The notes under the pieces are model-generated. The model had not been told where the DNA came from. It saw only the letters and a list, made by a program, of their open reading frames with translations, and made no database searches. DNA of 64,000 bases from Chloropicon primus (taxonomy: Eukaryota; Chlorophyta; Chloropicophyceae; Chloropicales; Chloropicaceae): assembly GCA_023205875.1 (NCBI GenBank), contig CP060755.1, positions 620,001-684,000 on the forward strand. Direction: 5' to 3'. Positions 51,041-59,463 of the stretch are shown here, piece by piece. The translations under genes and the position numbers were made by a program. How positions within the stretch are numbered: the stretch's first letter is position 1; each line of letters begins with the position of its first letter.

Positions 51041-51961
51041 ATGGCGAGGCGTGCGGGAGGGAGGAAGGAGGAGGGAAGAGCGGAGGAGGGAGGAATGGAG
51101 GGCGAAAATTCTCGAGAAGCGACTCCGCTGAAGTTGAAGCTGAAGTTCAGCGTGAGCCCGACGGGAAAGACTCCGGCATCCACGAAGGAGGTTGCCATGG
51201 CTGAGGCGGGTGGGGAGGAGGAGGCGACGATGTCGGAGAGCGAGTCGACGAAGAGCATCATGAGTGACGACGAAAGCGAGGAGGAGAACTTCAACGAGGA
51301 TGCCGTCATGTATGCGGACGACATTGAGGTGGTTTACGGGAAGAGCAGTCGGAGGCCGGAGCGCCTGACGGCGAGGCAGCGGGCGATGGTTTACGGCGAG
51401 GACGACGGGAGCCAGGCTGCGGGTCAGGCTGCGGGCGCGAGTGACCAAGGCCAGTTCAACTTCAAGGGGGGAATCGACTCGGTGTTCGCCAAGCCGAAGA
51501 AGCAGCTCACCGCGGAGGAGCTCATGAAGAAGGCTGAGCTCAACGAGGAGAGGCGAAGGAGGGCCGTCAGGATGAAGAAGGAGCAGCAGGTCGCGGCCCA
51601 GAAGGCGATCCGGGAGGGGAAGGGCGCGAAAGCGAAGAGGGAGGACAAGATCAACGAGAAGCGGAGGGAGAGGCTGAAGAAGAGGAGGATGGGGGGAAAG
51701 ATGGAGAGCGATACGGTCAGGGTGAGCTACAAGAGTGGGGGCAACACGGTGACGTGGAGCGAGGACGGGTCCCTCCCTGACCTGCTGAACCAGCCGCGGA
51801 GGGGCTACCCCTCGAGGGTGGACGAGGCCAACCTCATCACGGTGCCTTTGGATCCCAAAAAGTGGAGCTCCGTCAAGTGCGGCAGCGTCATAGAGCTCAA
51901 GGGAGAGAAGAGAACGGTGAAAAGCATCAACCGGAAAGGGAATGTCCTGGTGGTGTACTAG
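51041..51961 (+). CDS. INO80B: INO80 complex subunit B-like (PAPA-1 domain) protein
   Basis: Single exon, 306 residues from ATG 51041 (the frame opens with GTG at 51011). N-terminus basic then acidic (SDDESEEENFNEDA at about 85). RRPERLTARQRAMVYGE resembles the conserved LTxRQRA motif, and LTAEELMKKAELNEERRRRA with VRMKKEQQVAAQKAIREGKG is the PAPA-1-like charged helix of INO80B/Ies2, which activates the INO80 nucleosome remodeller. The C-terminal 90 residues (VTWSEDGSLPDLLNQPRRGY) complete the family pattern where a zinc-finger HIT would sit in animals; none is seen here. Confidence 0.62.
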   Translation: MARRAGGRKEEGRAEEGGMEGENSREATPLKLKLKFSVSPTGKTPASTKEVAMAEAGGEEEATMSESESTKSIMSDDESEEENFNEDAVMYADDIEVVYGKSSRRPERLTARQRAMVYGEDDGSQAAGQAAGASDQGQFNFKGGIDSVFAKPKKQLTAEELMKKAELNEERRRRAVRMKKEQQVAAQKAIREGKGAKAKREDKINEKRRERLKKRRMGGKMESDTVRVSYKSGGNTVTWSEDGSLPDLLNQPRRGYPSRVDEANLITVPLDPKKWSSVKCGSVIELKGEKRTVKSINRKGNVLVVY

Positions 51962-52090
51962 TTACAAGTTCGATAGAATAATACTGCTGTAAATGCCCAA
52001 CCACAGGCTTTGCCCTCGTCGTAGTCCAGCTCCCTCCCCTTTCTGCTCTCCTCACCTGGAAGTTGAAGCAGCAGCTGCAGTAAGGACAAG

Positions 52091-53158
52091 ATGAAGGGAG
52101 CGCGATCGTCGTCACTCCGTGGTGGTGGCCAAGCCCTCGGACCGGGAGTGTCTTCAGCCCGCCCGCTCGGCCGGAGAGGTGCGGCGCTGGTGGCGAGCAG
52201 GGCGGCGAGCACGAGCTCGAGGGGCGCGAACGACGGCCGTCCCAAGCGACTCGTCATCTACAACAACAGCGAAAGCGTTCAGGATGTGCAAGAGCGGACT
52301 GGGATTCCTCTCGAGAAGCTCCTGAGGGCCAACAACGGGAGGAGGGAGCTCGGGGACAGGCACGTCCTGGTGGTCGACGAGGGGTCCGCCGCCCCGGCGT
52401 CGACGTCGGCTCGGGCGAGGGACGGGCTCTTGTCAGGGGGGCTCTTGGTGGGGGCTCTGTCCCTCCCTGTGATAATGGTAATGGTGGCCCTCGGGAGGAG
52501 GAAGGGAAAGGGGACCGAGTCTCTGGAGTCCTGGAAGGCGCCGGCAGCGAGGTCTGGGGACGCTCGAGGACTGGATGTGGAGGCTTTCGACGTGTCCGAG
52601 TTGGACTTGAGTGGCGACGCGGGTCCAGACTTTTGGAAGGACCTGCCCTTCGTGTGCGTCCTCCTCCTGGACGGGAGCCAGTGGTTCTCCGTGGGCATGG
52701 GGGAGGGCGGGGCGGGGGAGAACAGAATCTTGGGCTTCGAGTCCGCGGAGGACGCCAACAGGATGAGGTACTTCGTCAGGTATGACGACAGCAAGAACAA
52801 CAACACGAGAGAGAGAGAGAGAGACTTTGCGTTTGTGCTTTTTCCGCCGCAGTACTACTACTAATACTACTACTATGTGTGTGTGTGTGTGTGTGCGTGT
52901 GTGCCCGAAGACTGACCGACGGACCGCTTTTGTTTCCCACCCAGCAACGATCCCGCGTACGCGGCAAAACGCCCGAGAGTCCAGGTGGTCTCCCCCCAGG
53001 ACCTGTGCCATGCCTCCCACGTGTTGGAGACCGAAGTCTTCGTGGTGCCCGCCGGTCAGCCGAGCTCCGCAAGGTCTCTCGACGAGGGCGTCAGCGAGAT
53101 CTACGAGACGTACCACAGGGGAAAGCTCGGCCTGAGGAGGACGAGCAGCAGCAAATAG
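52091..53158 (+). CDS. LysM-like single-pass membrane protein, probably organelle-targeted
   Basis: Exons 52091-52779 and 52945-53158; the 165-nt intron contains CT/TACTAC/GT microsatellites and splits a serine codon. Product 300 residues. The first 50 residues are Arg/Ser/Ala-rich without acids, a possible transit peptide. Residues about 55-98 (LVIYNNSESVQDVQERTGIP, LLRANNGRREL, RHVLVVDEG) match a LysM fold pattern. A membrane segment follows (LLVGALSLPVIMVMVAL near 117), then an acidic linker and a unique C-terminal domain with VCVLLLDGSQWFSVGMG. Function unknown; no homologue recognised. The last 80 bp of the coding region are duplicated downstream. Confidence 0.62.
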
Positions 53159-53376
53159 TCATCGTCTTGCCAGCCCTGTTCCCTAACTTCAATAACACAT
53201 TGTATTGATGAAATGAACTTCTTCTTCTCTTTGGGCTCGACGAGGGCGTCAGCGAGATCTACGAGACGCACCACAGGGGAAAGCTCGGCCTGAGGAGGAC
53301 GAGCAGCAGCAAATAGTCATCGTCTTGCCAGCCCTGTTCCCTAACTTCAATAACACATTGTATTGATGAAATGAAG
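53078..53376. repeat. tandem duplication of gene 3' end (two ~141-bp units)
   Basis: 53078-53218 and 53236-53376, offset 158 bp, differ at one base by eye (GACGTACC versus GACGCACC). Each includes the last 27 codons, the stop and ~60 bp of 3' flank of the LysM-like gene. The second copy is outside the reading frame's gene. Confidence 0.93.
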
Positions 53377-53544
53377 TCTTCTTCTCCTCTGATTTTTTTT
53401 TCCCCGAGGTGCCAGGCAGAATGAAAGTAACCGATGGTCACGAACACCGGGAGAGCGCGAACGGAGATCAGAGGGAGAGAGAGAGAGAGGACACGAAAGA
53501 CGCAAGTGTAACGCTCGGAGACCGAGCTCGCCCAAGGAAGGAGG

Positions 53545-55521
53545 ATGGGGTCCCCAGGGCAGCCCCAGCAGCGCAAGGTCGGGGTGGTGAGGCCGTGCAA
53601 GGTTGGACCGGTCGCGGCCCTCGCGTTCCTCGCCCTCCTGCTCTTGCCCTTGTACTTGTTCGTCCTGTCGCCCCGCGCCAGCCCGGCGATCACGCGGGAC
53701 GAGGTCGAGGGCATGACGTACACGAGGCACACGGCCGCCCCCCACGGGCTCCTCCGCACGCGAGCCAAGGTGGAGGATAACGCAGCCATCCAGGAGAGGA
53801 GGGAGAGGGAGAGGAGGAAGAGGGAGCTGGAGTTGGTCGCCGTGCTGGCGCGCGAGATCCAAGTCGTCAAGACGGTCGGCCCCGACGACAACGGGGAGGA
53901 CGACGTCATTCCACGGGGCCTGAGGCCCGGGAGGACCTTGGGCGAGGGGCGGGCGTACATCACCGTGGTGCCCGGGGACGCTGGGGGCGGCGCGCTCCTG
54001 GAGAACGCGCTGGACTTTGCGACGAGGCTGAACTCCTCTTCGAGCGGGGCCACCTTGGTCCTCCTGGTGAGGGACAGGGAGTCCTCCCTCGACGATGCCG
54101 AGAAAGCCAGAGTCGAGTCCGCGGGGAACGTGAGGCTCGTGGACGTACCTTACGTGTACGAGCAGATCTTCCTGAACGATAGCGTCCCGAGCGACTTTGG
54201 GGGGCTGAAGCGAAAGATTTACAGGTACGCCAACTTTGAGGCTGCCTTCGAGGGGTACTTGAGGCCCATGATGTGGCTGCTCTGGGAGTACGAGACCCTG
54301 ATTTACGTGGACCCGGACACGGTGTACCACGGCCCCGTCGACGACTTGTTCGACCTGTGCGACAGCGCCACGCTGTGCGCCCCCGAGCTGTACCAGGACG
54401 AGTGCGCCCCCCGGGGCAGCGGCGGCCCGGACCCCCCCGCGAACAAGACCCAGCAGGACCTCTTCAACCCGAGGCTGATGGTGCTCAAGCCCCAAGCCGG
54501 CACCGCGAGCAGGTTCTGGGACATCCTGTCGTCCGCCCGAAAGTCAAAGTACGGGGCCGTCGACCACGACCTCGGCGTCCTCTTCGCGGGGCTCTCCGAC
54601 TCGTGGGCCCCCCTCCCGCCGTGCTACAGCGACCTGCTCGCGTTGGGGAGCGTGGCAGAGGAGGAGGAGGGGGAGGAGGGCGGTCGAGACGTTACGATCG
54701 CGGCGCGCGTGAAGGGGATGAAGTCGATCAAGGTGTTCGGCAAGAGCGTGAAGATCCTGCAAGGGGCCAGCGGGAAGGAGGCCCTGGGGAACCTCCTCAT
54801 CACGTCCAAGATCAACGCGTTGTACGCCCAGCTGCACGGGTTCGGGTACTCGTCCTTCGAGGGCAGGCTGCTGAACGAGTCGAGGTACACGAGCCACTGG
54901 GACAGGTACAAGCTGGCGAGGGACGAGCTCGCGGGGGGCTGGGACTATGTCGTGTGGATGGACTCGGACGTGATGGTCAGGGAGATCGACTGGGACTTGA
55001 GGCAGCTGATCTCCGCCGCGGGGGGCGGCGTGGACATCCTCATCAGCGCCGACTGGGAGTTCAGGCCCAAGGTCCGCCCGTTCCCCCCCGTGAACACCGG
55101 GGTCATGGTTCTCCGGAACAGCAACTGGACGCTGGACTTCCTGGACGGCTTCTTGTCCCTGGAGAACGCCTACTGCCGGAAGTGCGCCAAAAAGTACTGC
55201 TCGCGGATCAAGTTCCACGACCAAGGCTGCCTGGAGGAGTACATCATGACGGGCGCCAGGGAGATTCGGGACCACATGCAGGTCCTGCCCGTGGGAACCC
55301 TGCAGAGGAAGATCAACGACAACTTCAAGATCGGGGCGCCCATGATGCCGAGGTACAACAGCAACTACAGCTTTGCTGTGCACGCCGCCGGCTTGCCGAA
55401 GAAGCGAGAGGTGATGGAGAAGAACGCTGAAGCGATACTCAAGCGACTCGGTGCTGAGGACCCTGGACGACGACGAGACGAGAAAGAACGACCCGGAGGA
55501 TTGGGATATGCGTTGTCGTGA
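53545..55521 (+). CDS. two-domain glycosyltransferase (GT8-like plus GT34-like), type II membrane protein
   Basis: Single exon, 658 residues. A single membrane anchor lies at about 21-42 (VAALAFLALLLLPLYLFVL) after a short basic cytosolic end, as in Golgi transferases. Residues about 135-370 form a GT8/glycogenin-like domain with MMWLLWEYETLIYVDPDTVY (DPD metal site) and FNPRLMVLKP. Residues about 415-620 form a GT34-like domain: NALYAQLHGFGYSSF, TSHWDRYKLARDEL, WDYVVWMDSDVMV (DSD site), LISADWEFRP, NTGVMVLRNSNW and FHDQGCLEEYI. Both DxD sites look intact. It may add two sugars of a wall or secreted polysaccharide; substrates are unknown. Tail after residue 620 is basic. Confidence 0.75.
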   Translation: MGSPGQPQQRKVGVVRPCKVGPVAALAFLALLLLPLYLFVLSPRASPAITRDEVEGMTYTRHTAAPHGLLRTRAKVEDNAAIQERRERERRKRELELVAVLAREIQVVKTVGPDDNGEDDVIPRGLRPGRTLGEGRAYITVVPGDAGGGALLENALDFATRLNSSSSGATLVLLVRDRESSLDDAEKARVESAGNVRLVDVPYVYEQIFLNDSVPSDFGGLKRKIYRYANFEAAFEGYLRPMMWLLWEYETLIYVDPDTVYHGPVDDLFDLCDSATLCAPELYQDECAPRGSGGPDPPANKTQQDLFNPRLMVLKPQAGTASRFWDILSSARKSKYGAVDHDLGVLFAGLSDSWAPLPPCYSDLLALGSVAEEEEGEEGGRDVTIAARVKGMKSIKVFGKSVKILQGASGKEALGNLLITSKINALYAQLHGFGYSSFEGRLLNESRYTSHWDRYKLARDELAGGWDYVVWMDSDVMVREIDWDLRQLISAAGGGVDILISADWEFRPKVRPFPPVNTGVMVLRNSNWTLDFLDGFLSLENAYCRKCAKKYCSRIKFHDQGCLEEYIMTGAREIRDHMQVLPVGTLQRKINDNFKIGAPMMPRYNSNYSFAVHAAGLPKKREVMEKNAEAILKRLGAEDPGRRRDEKERPGGLGYALS

Positions 55522-55937
55522 TACACGGGGAGGATCCGCGTCGTTGTTGTTGTTGCTGTGTGTCTGTAAAGTAGTAACTGATGTGATATGTGATCGTTTT
55601 GGCACCTTTTAAAAGATGGGGACTCTTTTTTATTCTGTACGTGGTAGGCAGTCCAGCATGCTGTGCCAAGAGGAAACCTTTGCCTTTTCGATAGGCCCGA
55701 AGGTCTCGACGGAACGTGGGGGCCACGTGTTTTTCGCAAGCAAGATTTTTCTTCTTTTTTCCCAAGGGAGCTCAAGTGTAGAAAACCCCACATTGAGCCC
55801 CCTCCGCTTGCTTTGAGGTTTCGCGCCATCTCCGTTTGGGGAAAAATGGGAGCAGGGAGTAAAAAGGCAAGGTTCACTTTTTGTAACGGGCGGCGACGTA
55901 ACCGACGAGAGAGAGAAAGCACTACAACAAGTTCATC
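55522..55937. other. intergenic, ammonium transporter upstream region
   Basis: Contains a GTT run near 55545 and T-rich segments. CCTTTTCGATAGG and CGAAGGTCTCGACGG at 55683-55711 recall pieces of the shared promoter element but at the wrong spacing. No gene. Confidence 0.45.
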
Positions 55938-57440
55938 ATGGACGCGGCGACGGGAGACGGGGCGCGCCCCCTCGTGGAGGCGGCGCAAGTGAGCTACGTG
56001 ACGTCGGACGAGTTCACGACGGTGGTGGACCACCTCTGGCTCCTGATCAGCGCCTTTCTGGTTTTCCTCATGCAGGCCGGGTTCGCGATGCTTGAGGTCG
56101 GCACGGTGCGCCAGAAGAACGCGAAGAACCTGATGATCAAAAACATCATGGACCTCGCCGCGGGGGCCTTCGTGTGGTGGGCCTTCGGGTTCGCCTTCGC
56201 GTACGGGGGCGGGGACTACAGCGGCGGGCCCTCGAACGGGTTCATCGGCGCCCAAGGTTTCTTCTTCATCAAGGGCTACGACGCGTGCGACGACGCCAGC
56301 GAATTCTGCCTGTACCCCATCAAGCCCAAGTACGACTCGTTCGCGGGCTGGCTCTTCCAGTGGGCCTTCGCGGCGACGGCCACCACCATCGTGAGCGGGG
56401 CCGTGGCCGAGAGGTGCTCCTTCCTCGGCTACGTGATTTACGCCGTGTTCATCACCGGCTTCATCTACCCCGTGGTCGTCCACTGGATCTGGTCGGAATA
56501 CGGGTGGCTGTCCGCGTTCAGGAACCCGGACGCCCCGGGCGTCTGGATCGCGAGCGGGGTCGTCGACTTTGCCGGTAGCGGCGTCGTGCACTTGGTGGGC
56601 GGGACGATCTCCCTGGTCGCCGCGTACATCCTCGGCCCCCGAATCGGTCGGTTCGACGCCACCGGGAAGGTCGTGCCCATCATGCCCCACAACTCCGCCT
56701 TTGTCGGTCTCGGAACCCTCCTCTTGTGGTTCGGCTGGTTCGGGTTCAACTCGGGGTCCACCCTCGCGCTGTCCGGCGGCTTCATCCTCGCGGCGGAAAA
56801 GGTTGCGGTGGGCACCACTCTCGCCGCCAGCGGCGGGGGACTGGCCGGAATCTGCATGTGCTTCGTCAAGGACGGGTACCTCGACCTTCCCGCCCTGTGC
56901 AACGGAATCTTGGGAGGCCTCGTGGGAGTCTGCTCGGCGGTCGCTGTCGCGGAGCCTTGGGCCTGCTGGGTCATCGGCTTCTTCGCGGGCTGCGTCGAGT
57001 TCTGGTTCGCGATCGGGGTGCAAAAGCTGAAGATCGACGACCCCCTCGACGCCAGCGCCGTCCACATGGGGTGCGGCTTCTTCGGCTTGATCTGCGGAGG
57101 ACTCTTCGGGACCAGGCTCAACACTGACGCGACGTACAGCGCTGACCAGCCTTGCGGGGCCTTCTTCCCGGGCTGTGGCGGACAGCAGCTCGGTGTCAAC
57201 ATCCTCGGCGGGGTCATGATCATGGTCTGGTGCTCGGGCATGGCGTTCCTTGTCTTCGGTGGAATGAGACTGGCTGGCATCTTGAGAATTTCATCAAAGC
57301 AGGAGCACGAAGGCCTGGATGTGTCCTATCACGGCTCCGCCGCTTACGATGACACTATGGACGGCTCAGGCAGCGCGAAGTACAGGAACAAGGTGCAGAG
57401 AGCAATGATCGCTGAGGAAGTCGAACCCCCGACCGAGTAG
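55938..57440 (+). CDS. AMT1: ammonium transporter, AMT/MEP family
   Basis: Single exon, 500 residues, eleven predicted hydrophobic helices. Extracellular N-terminus without signal peptide; the first helix is LLISAFLVFLMQAGFAMLEV, then RQKNAKNLMIKN. The two pore histidines are present in SGVVHLVGG (near 216) and ASAVHMGCG (near 377), with FNSGSTLALSG between. The cytosolic tail after about residue 450 is acidic with Ser/Thr sites and an ISSKQEHEGLD helix like the regulatory tail of AMTs. It imports ammonium across the plasma membrane and is a plain AMT, not a Rh protein or sensor fusion. Confidence 0.93.
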   Translation: MDAATGDGARPLVEAAQVSYVTSDEFTTVVDHLWLLISAFLVFLMQAGFAMLEVGTVRQKNAKNLMIKNIMDLAAGAFVWWAFGFAFAYGGGDYSGGPSNGFIGAQGFFFIKGYDACDDASEFCLYPIKPKYDSFAGWLFQWAFAATATTIVSGAVAERCSFLGYVIYAVFITGFIYPVVVHWIWSEYGWLSAFRNPDAPGVWIASGVVDFAGSGVVHLVGGTISLVAAYILGPRIGRFDATGKVVPIMPHNSAFVGLGTLLLWFGWFGFNSGSTLALSGGFILAAEKVAVGTTLAASGGGLAGICMCFVKDGYLDLPALCNGILGGLVGVCSAVAVAEPWACWVIGFFAGCVEFWFAIGVQKLKIDDPLDASAVHMGCGFFGLICGGLFGTRLNTDATYSADQPCGAFFPGCGGQQLGVNILGGVMIMVWCSGMAFLVFGGMRLAGILRISSKQEHEGLDVSYHGSAAYDDTMDGSGSAKYRNKVQRAMIAEEVEPPTE

Positions 57441-57849
57441 GTGAGCCCCGCTGGAAAGTTGGCAACGCCAAACTCGCATCAAGAAGTTCTTAAGAGTTCT
57501 TAAACAACAGCAGTTACAACACATCTAGATCGATTATTCCATTTCACTGCTTATAAGAAAGACGGACAATTCCCCCTCCGCGACGATCGACAGAGACCTC
57601 TACTCGATGCCTTCCTTTGTTGGTCACGCCACCAGAGAGGCTCTGGTTCCTCCTCCCTCTCTTTGTTTCTTTCTCTTCCGGTGGATTTTCTCCCTTCCGC
57701 TGAACGTTCATCATAACGGCCGAGCACGAGGGCGAGGGCGAACGAGGACGAGACGAGCACGAGAGAGAGAAACAAACGAGGACGGGAGCGCGCGGCGGAG
57801 GAAAAAAGAAAGACGGAGGACAGGAACGAAGGAAGCGTCTTCTCTTCCT
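57441..57849. other. intergenic, no gene seen
   Basis: 3' flank of the ammonium transporter followed by a sequence rich in CTCCTCC, GAGGGCGAGGGCG and GAAAGA words. Short arginine-rich frames only. Confidence 0.5.
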
Positions 57850-57894
57850 CTTTCGAAAGAGTCGTAGCTCGAAGAAAGGACCCGTTTGTGAGGA
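57850..57894 (+). promoter_or_regulatory. promoter element, distal copy, F-box/ankyrin gene
   Basis: CTTTCGAAAGAGTCG, then GCTCGAAGAAAGGAC, then CCGTTTGTGAGGATC, one nucleotide shorter in spacing. Followed by TGAGGAGCAC, also found after the proximal copy. Confidence 0.5.
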
Positions 57895-58026
57895 TCTGAG
57901 GAGCACGAAACGGGAGAGAGGAAACAAAAGGACGAACGAGAGGAGGGGGGGCTAATACGAGGAGAGCGCGCGTTTGTTCGGGAGGTTTCGCGGGTGACAG
58001 ACGAGCGGAAGGAGCTTCTTCTTGCT

Positions 58027-58072
58027 CTTTCGAACGAGCCCTCACGCGAAAGAACCGACCCGGTGGTGAGGA
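58027..58072 (+). promoter_or_regulatory. promoter element, proximal copy, F-box/ankyrin gene
   Basis: CTTTCGAACGAGCCC, then CGCGAAAGAAC, then GACCCGGTGGTGAGG at the 30-nt offset, with perfect CTTTCG/CGAAAG arms. Ends 47 bp before the ATG. The distal copy lies 177 bp upstream. Confidence 0.65.
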
Positions 58073-58119
58073 TCATCTGAGGAGCACGGACACAACTTGT
58101 GTCACACAAGGACGTGAAG

Positions 58120-59463
58120 ATGGAAGTGACAAGGGAGCAGAGAAAAAAGCAGAAGAAGGAAGCCGAACATGCGTTGGATGTGCTTCCGGGGAGTGCGTGG
58201 CTTGTGATTGTGAAGCACCTGAGCCCCTACGACCACTTTGCTTTTGCGATGACCTGCAGAACTTTCCTCGAGGCGTTGAGGGTGGTGAACCCGAAGGAGA
58301 GGATTCATCTTAGTACCGACCTCACGGACAAAGCGTTGTACGAGCGAATGCCGTGCTTCAGTATGGGTTGGTTCCAGTGGGTGTTTCTCGCTTCTAATGC
58401 ATCGTACCAAATGATGAGTGGAACAGCGAACCCAAGAAAAAGAAATGGAAGATATTCGCGCTACTTGTATGACACTGACCTGATGTACCTCGCCGCGTTC
58501 CAAGGGGACAAAGAAGTGATGAGGTGGTTGAGGAGCTGTAGGACGACCCCTTCGTATGGTGGAAGGCATTGGGTTGATGCAATAGAAAAAGGAGCTTCTG
58601 GCGGAGGTCATCTTAATGTCTTGGTATGGTTGAGGAGCGACGGGTGGCCGCGGCGTGTGACTGCAGCTTGGGCAGCTCGAGGTGGCCACCTTCACATTCT
58701 GATATGGTTTCACATTGATAGCCAGAGACAACAAGGTCACCCTCCATCTGGAGCTCTAAGATGGGGAGAGGCGTTATGTGAGGCAGCTCGTGGAGGCCAC
58801 CTTCATATTCTGCGGTGGGCTCGAAGCCAGGATCCGCATTGTGTTTGGAACTGGAGGACTACTTGTGCGCAGGCGGCTCGGGGAGGCCACCTTCATATTC
58901 TGCAGTGGCTTCGAAACCACAACCTACCTTGTGATTGGGACCACAGGAGTTGTGCCGGTGCAGCTGAAGGAGGTCACCTTGCTGTTCTGCAGTGGCTTCG
59001 CAGCCAGGACCCGCCTTGTGATTGGGACGAGTGGGCTTGTCAATTGGCAGCTCGAGGAGGTCACCTTCATGTTCTGCAGTGGGCTCGAAACCAGGACCCG
59101 CCTTGTGATTGGGACGAGAAGACTTGTTCTCGAGCAGCTGAATATGGCCACATTGATGTTCTGCAGTGGGCTCGAAGCCAGAGTCCGCCTTGTGATTGGG
59201 ACAATAGTATGGCTTGTGAACAGGCAGCTAAAAGAGGTCACCTTCATATGCTGCAGTGGCTTCGGAGTCACGATCCACCTTGCCCTTGGAACAACGAGAC
59301 TTGTGTTGGTGCAGCTCGAGGAGGCTACCTTGATGTTCTGCAGTGGCTCCTAAGCCAGGATCCACCTTGCCCTTGCAATCCAACACATTTAAAGAGGGTA
59401 GCAATGGTTTATGAGCACAAACACATCCGCAAGTGGCTCAAGGAGAATTATATTGACGAATAG
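58120..59463 (+). CDS. F-box and ankyrin-like repeat protein
   Basis: Single exon, 447 residues from ATG 58120. An F-box-like segment lies at about 20-55 (LPGSAWLVIVKHLSPYDHFA, then CRTFLEAL). From about 145 a run of some nine to ten ~32-residue units follows the pattern AARGGHLHILQWLRSQDPPC then DWDExxC, a cysteine/tryptophan-rich ankyrin variant abundant in brown algae, thraustochytrids and giant viruses. Such proteins are thought to be substrate adaptors of cullin ubiquitin ligases; targets are unknown. Repeat regularity at DNA level (about 96 bp) creates long open frames in other phases, which are shadows. Upstream lies a doubled promoter element. Confidence 0.78.
   Translation: MEVTREQRKKQKKEAEHALDVLPGSAWLVIVKHLSPYDHFAFAMTCRTFLEALRVVNPKERIHLSTDLTDKALYERMPCFSMGWFQWVFLASNASYQMMSGTANPRKRNGRYSRYLYDTDLMYLAAFQGDKEVMRWLRSCRTTPSYGGRHWVDAIEKGASGGGHLNVLVWLRSDGWPRRVTAAWAARGGHLHILIWFHIDSQRQQGHPPSGALRWGEALCEAARGGHLHILRWARSQDPHCVWNWRTTCAQAARGGHLHILQWLRNHNLPCDWDHRSCAGAAEGGHLAVLQWLRSQDPPCDWDEWACQLAARGGHLHVLQWARNQDPPCDWDEKTCSRAAEYGHIDVLQWARSQSPPCDWDNSMACEQAAKRGHLHMLQWLRSHDPPCPWNNETCVGAARGGYLDVLQWLLSQDPPCPCNPTHLKRVAMVYEHKHIRKWLKENYIDE

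Noticed and set aside
55683-55711. Promoter-like words before the ammonium transporter
   Set aside because: Boxes occur but spacing is about 24 nt and distance to ATG exceeds 200 bp, unlike the consistent copies.
55365-57065. 566-residue minus-strand frame
   Set aside because: Opposite the ammonium transporter and the glycosyltransferase end.
27736-58072. Box C ending GGTGAGGA as a shared 5' splice donor or spliced-leader site
   Set aside because: Several copies lack GTGAG at this point and the distance to the ATG (often under 70 bp) is shorter than almost all introns in the window.
58778-59353. 191-residue plus-strand repeat frame
   Set aside because: Alternate-phase reading of the ankyrin-like repeats.
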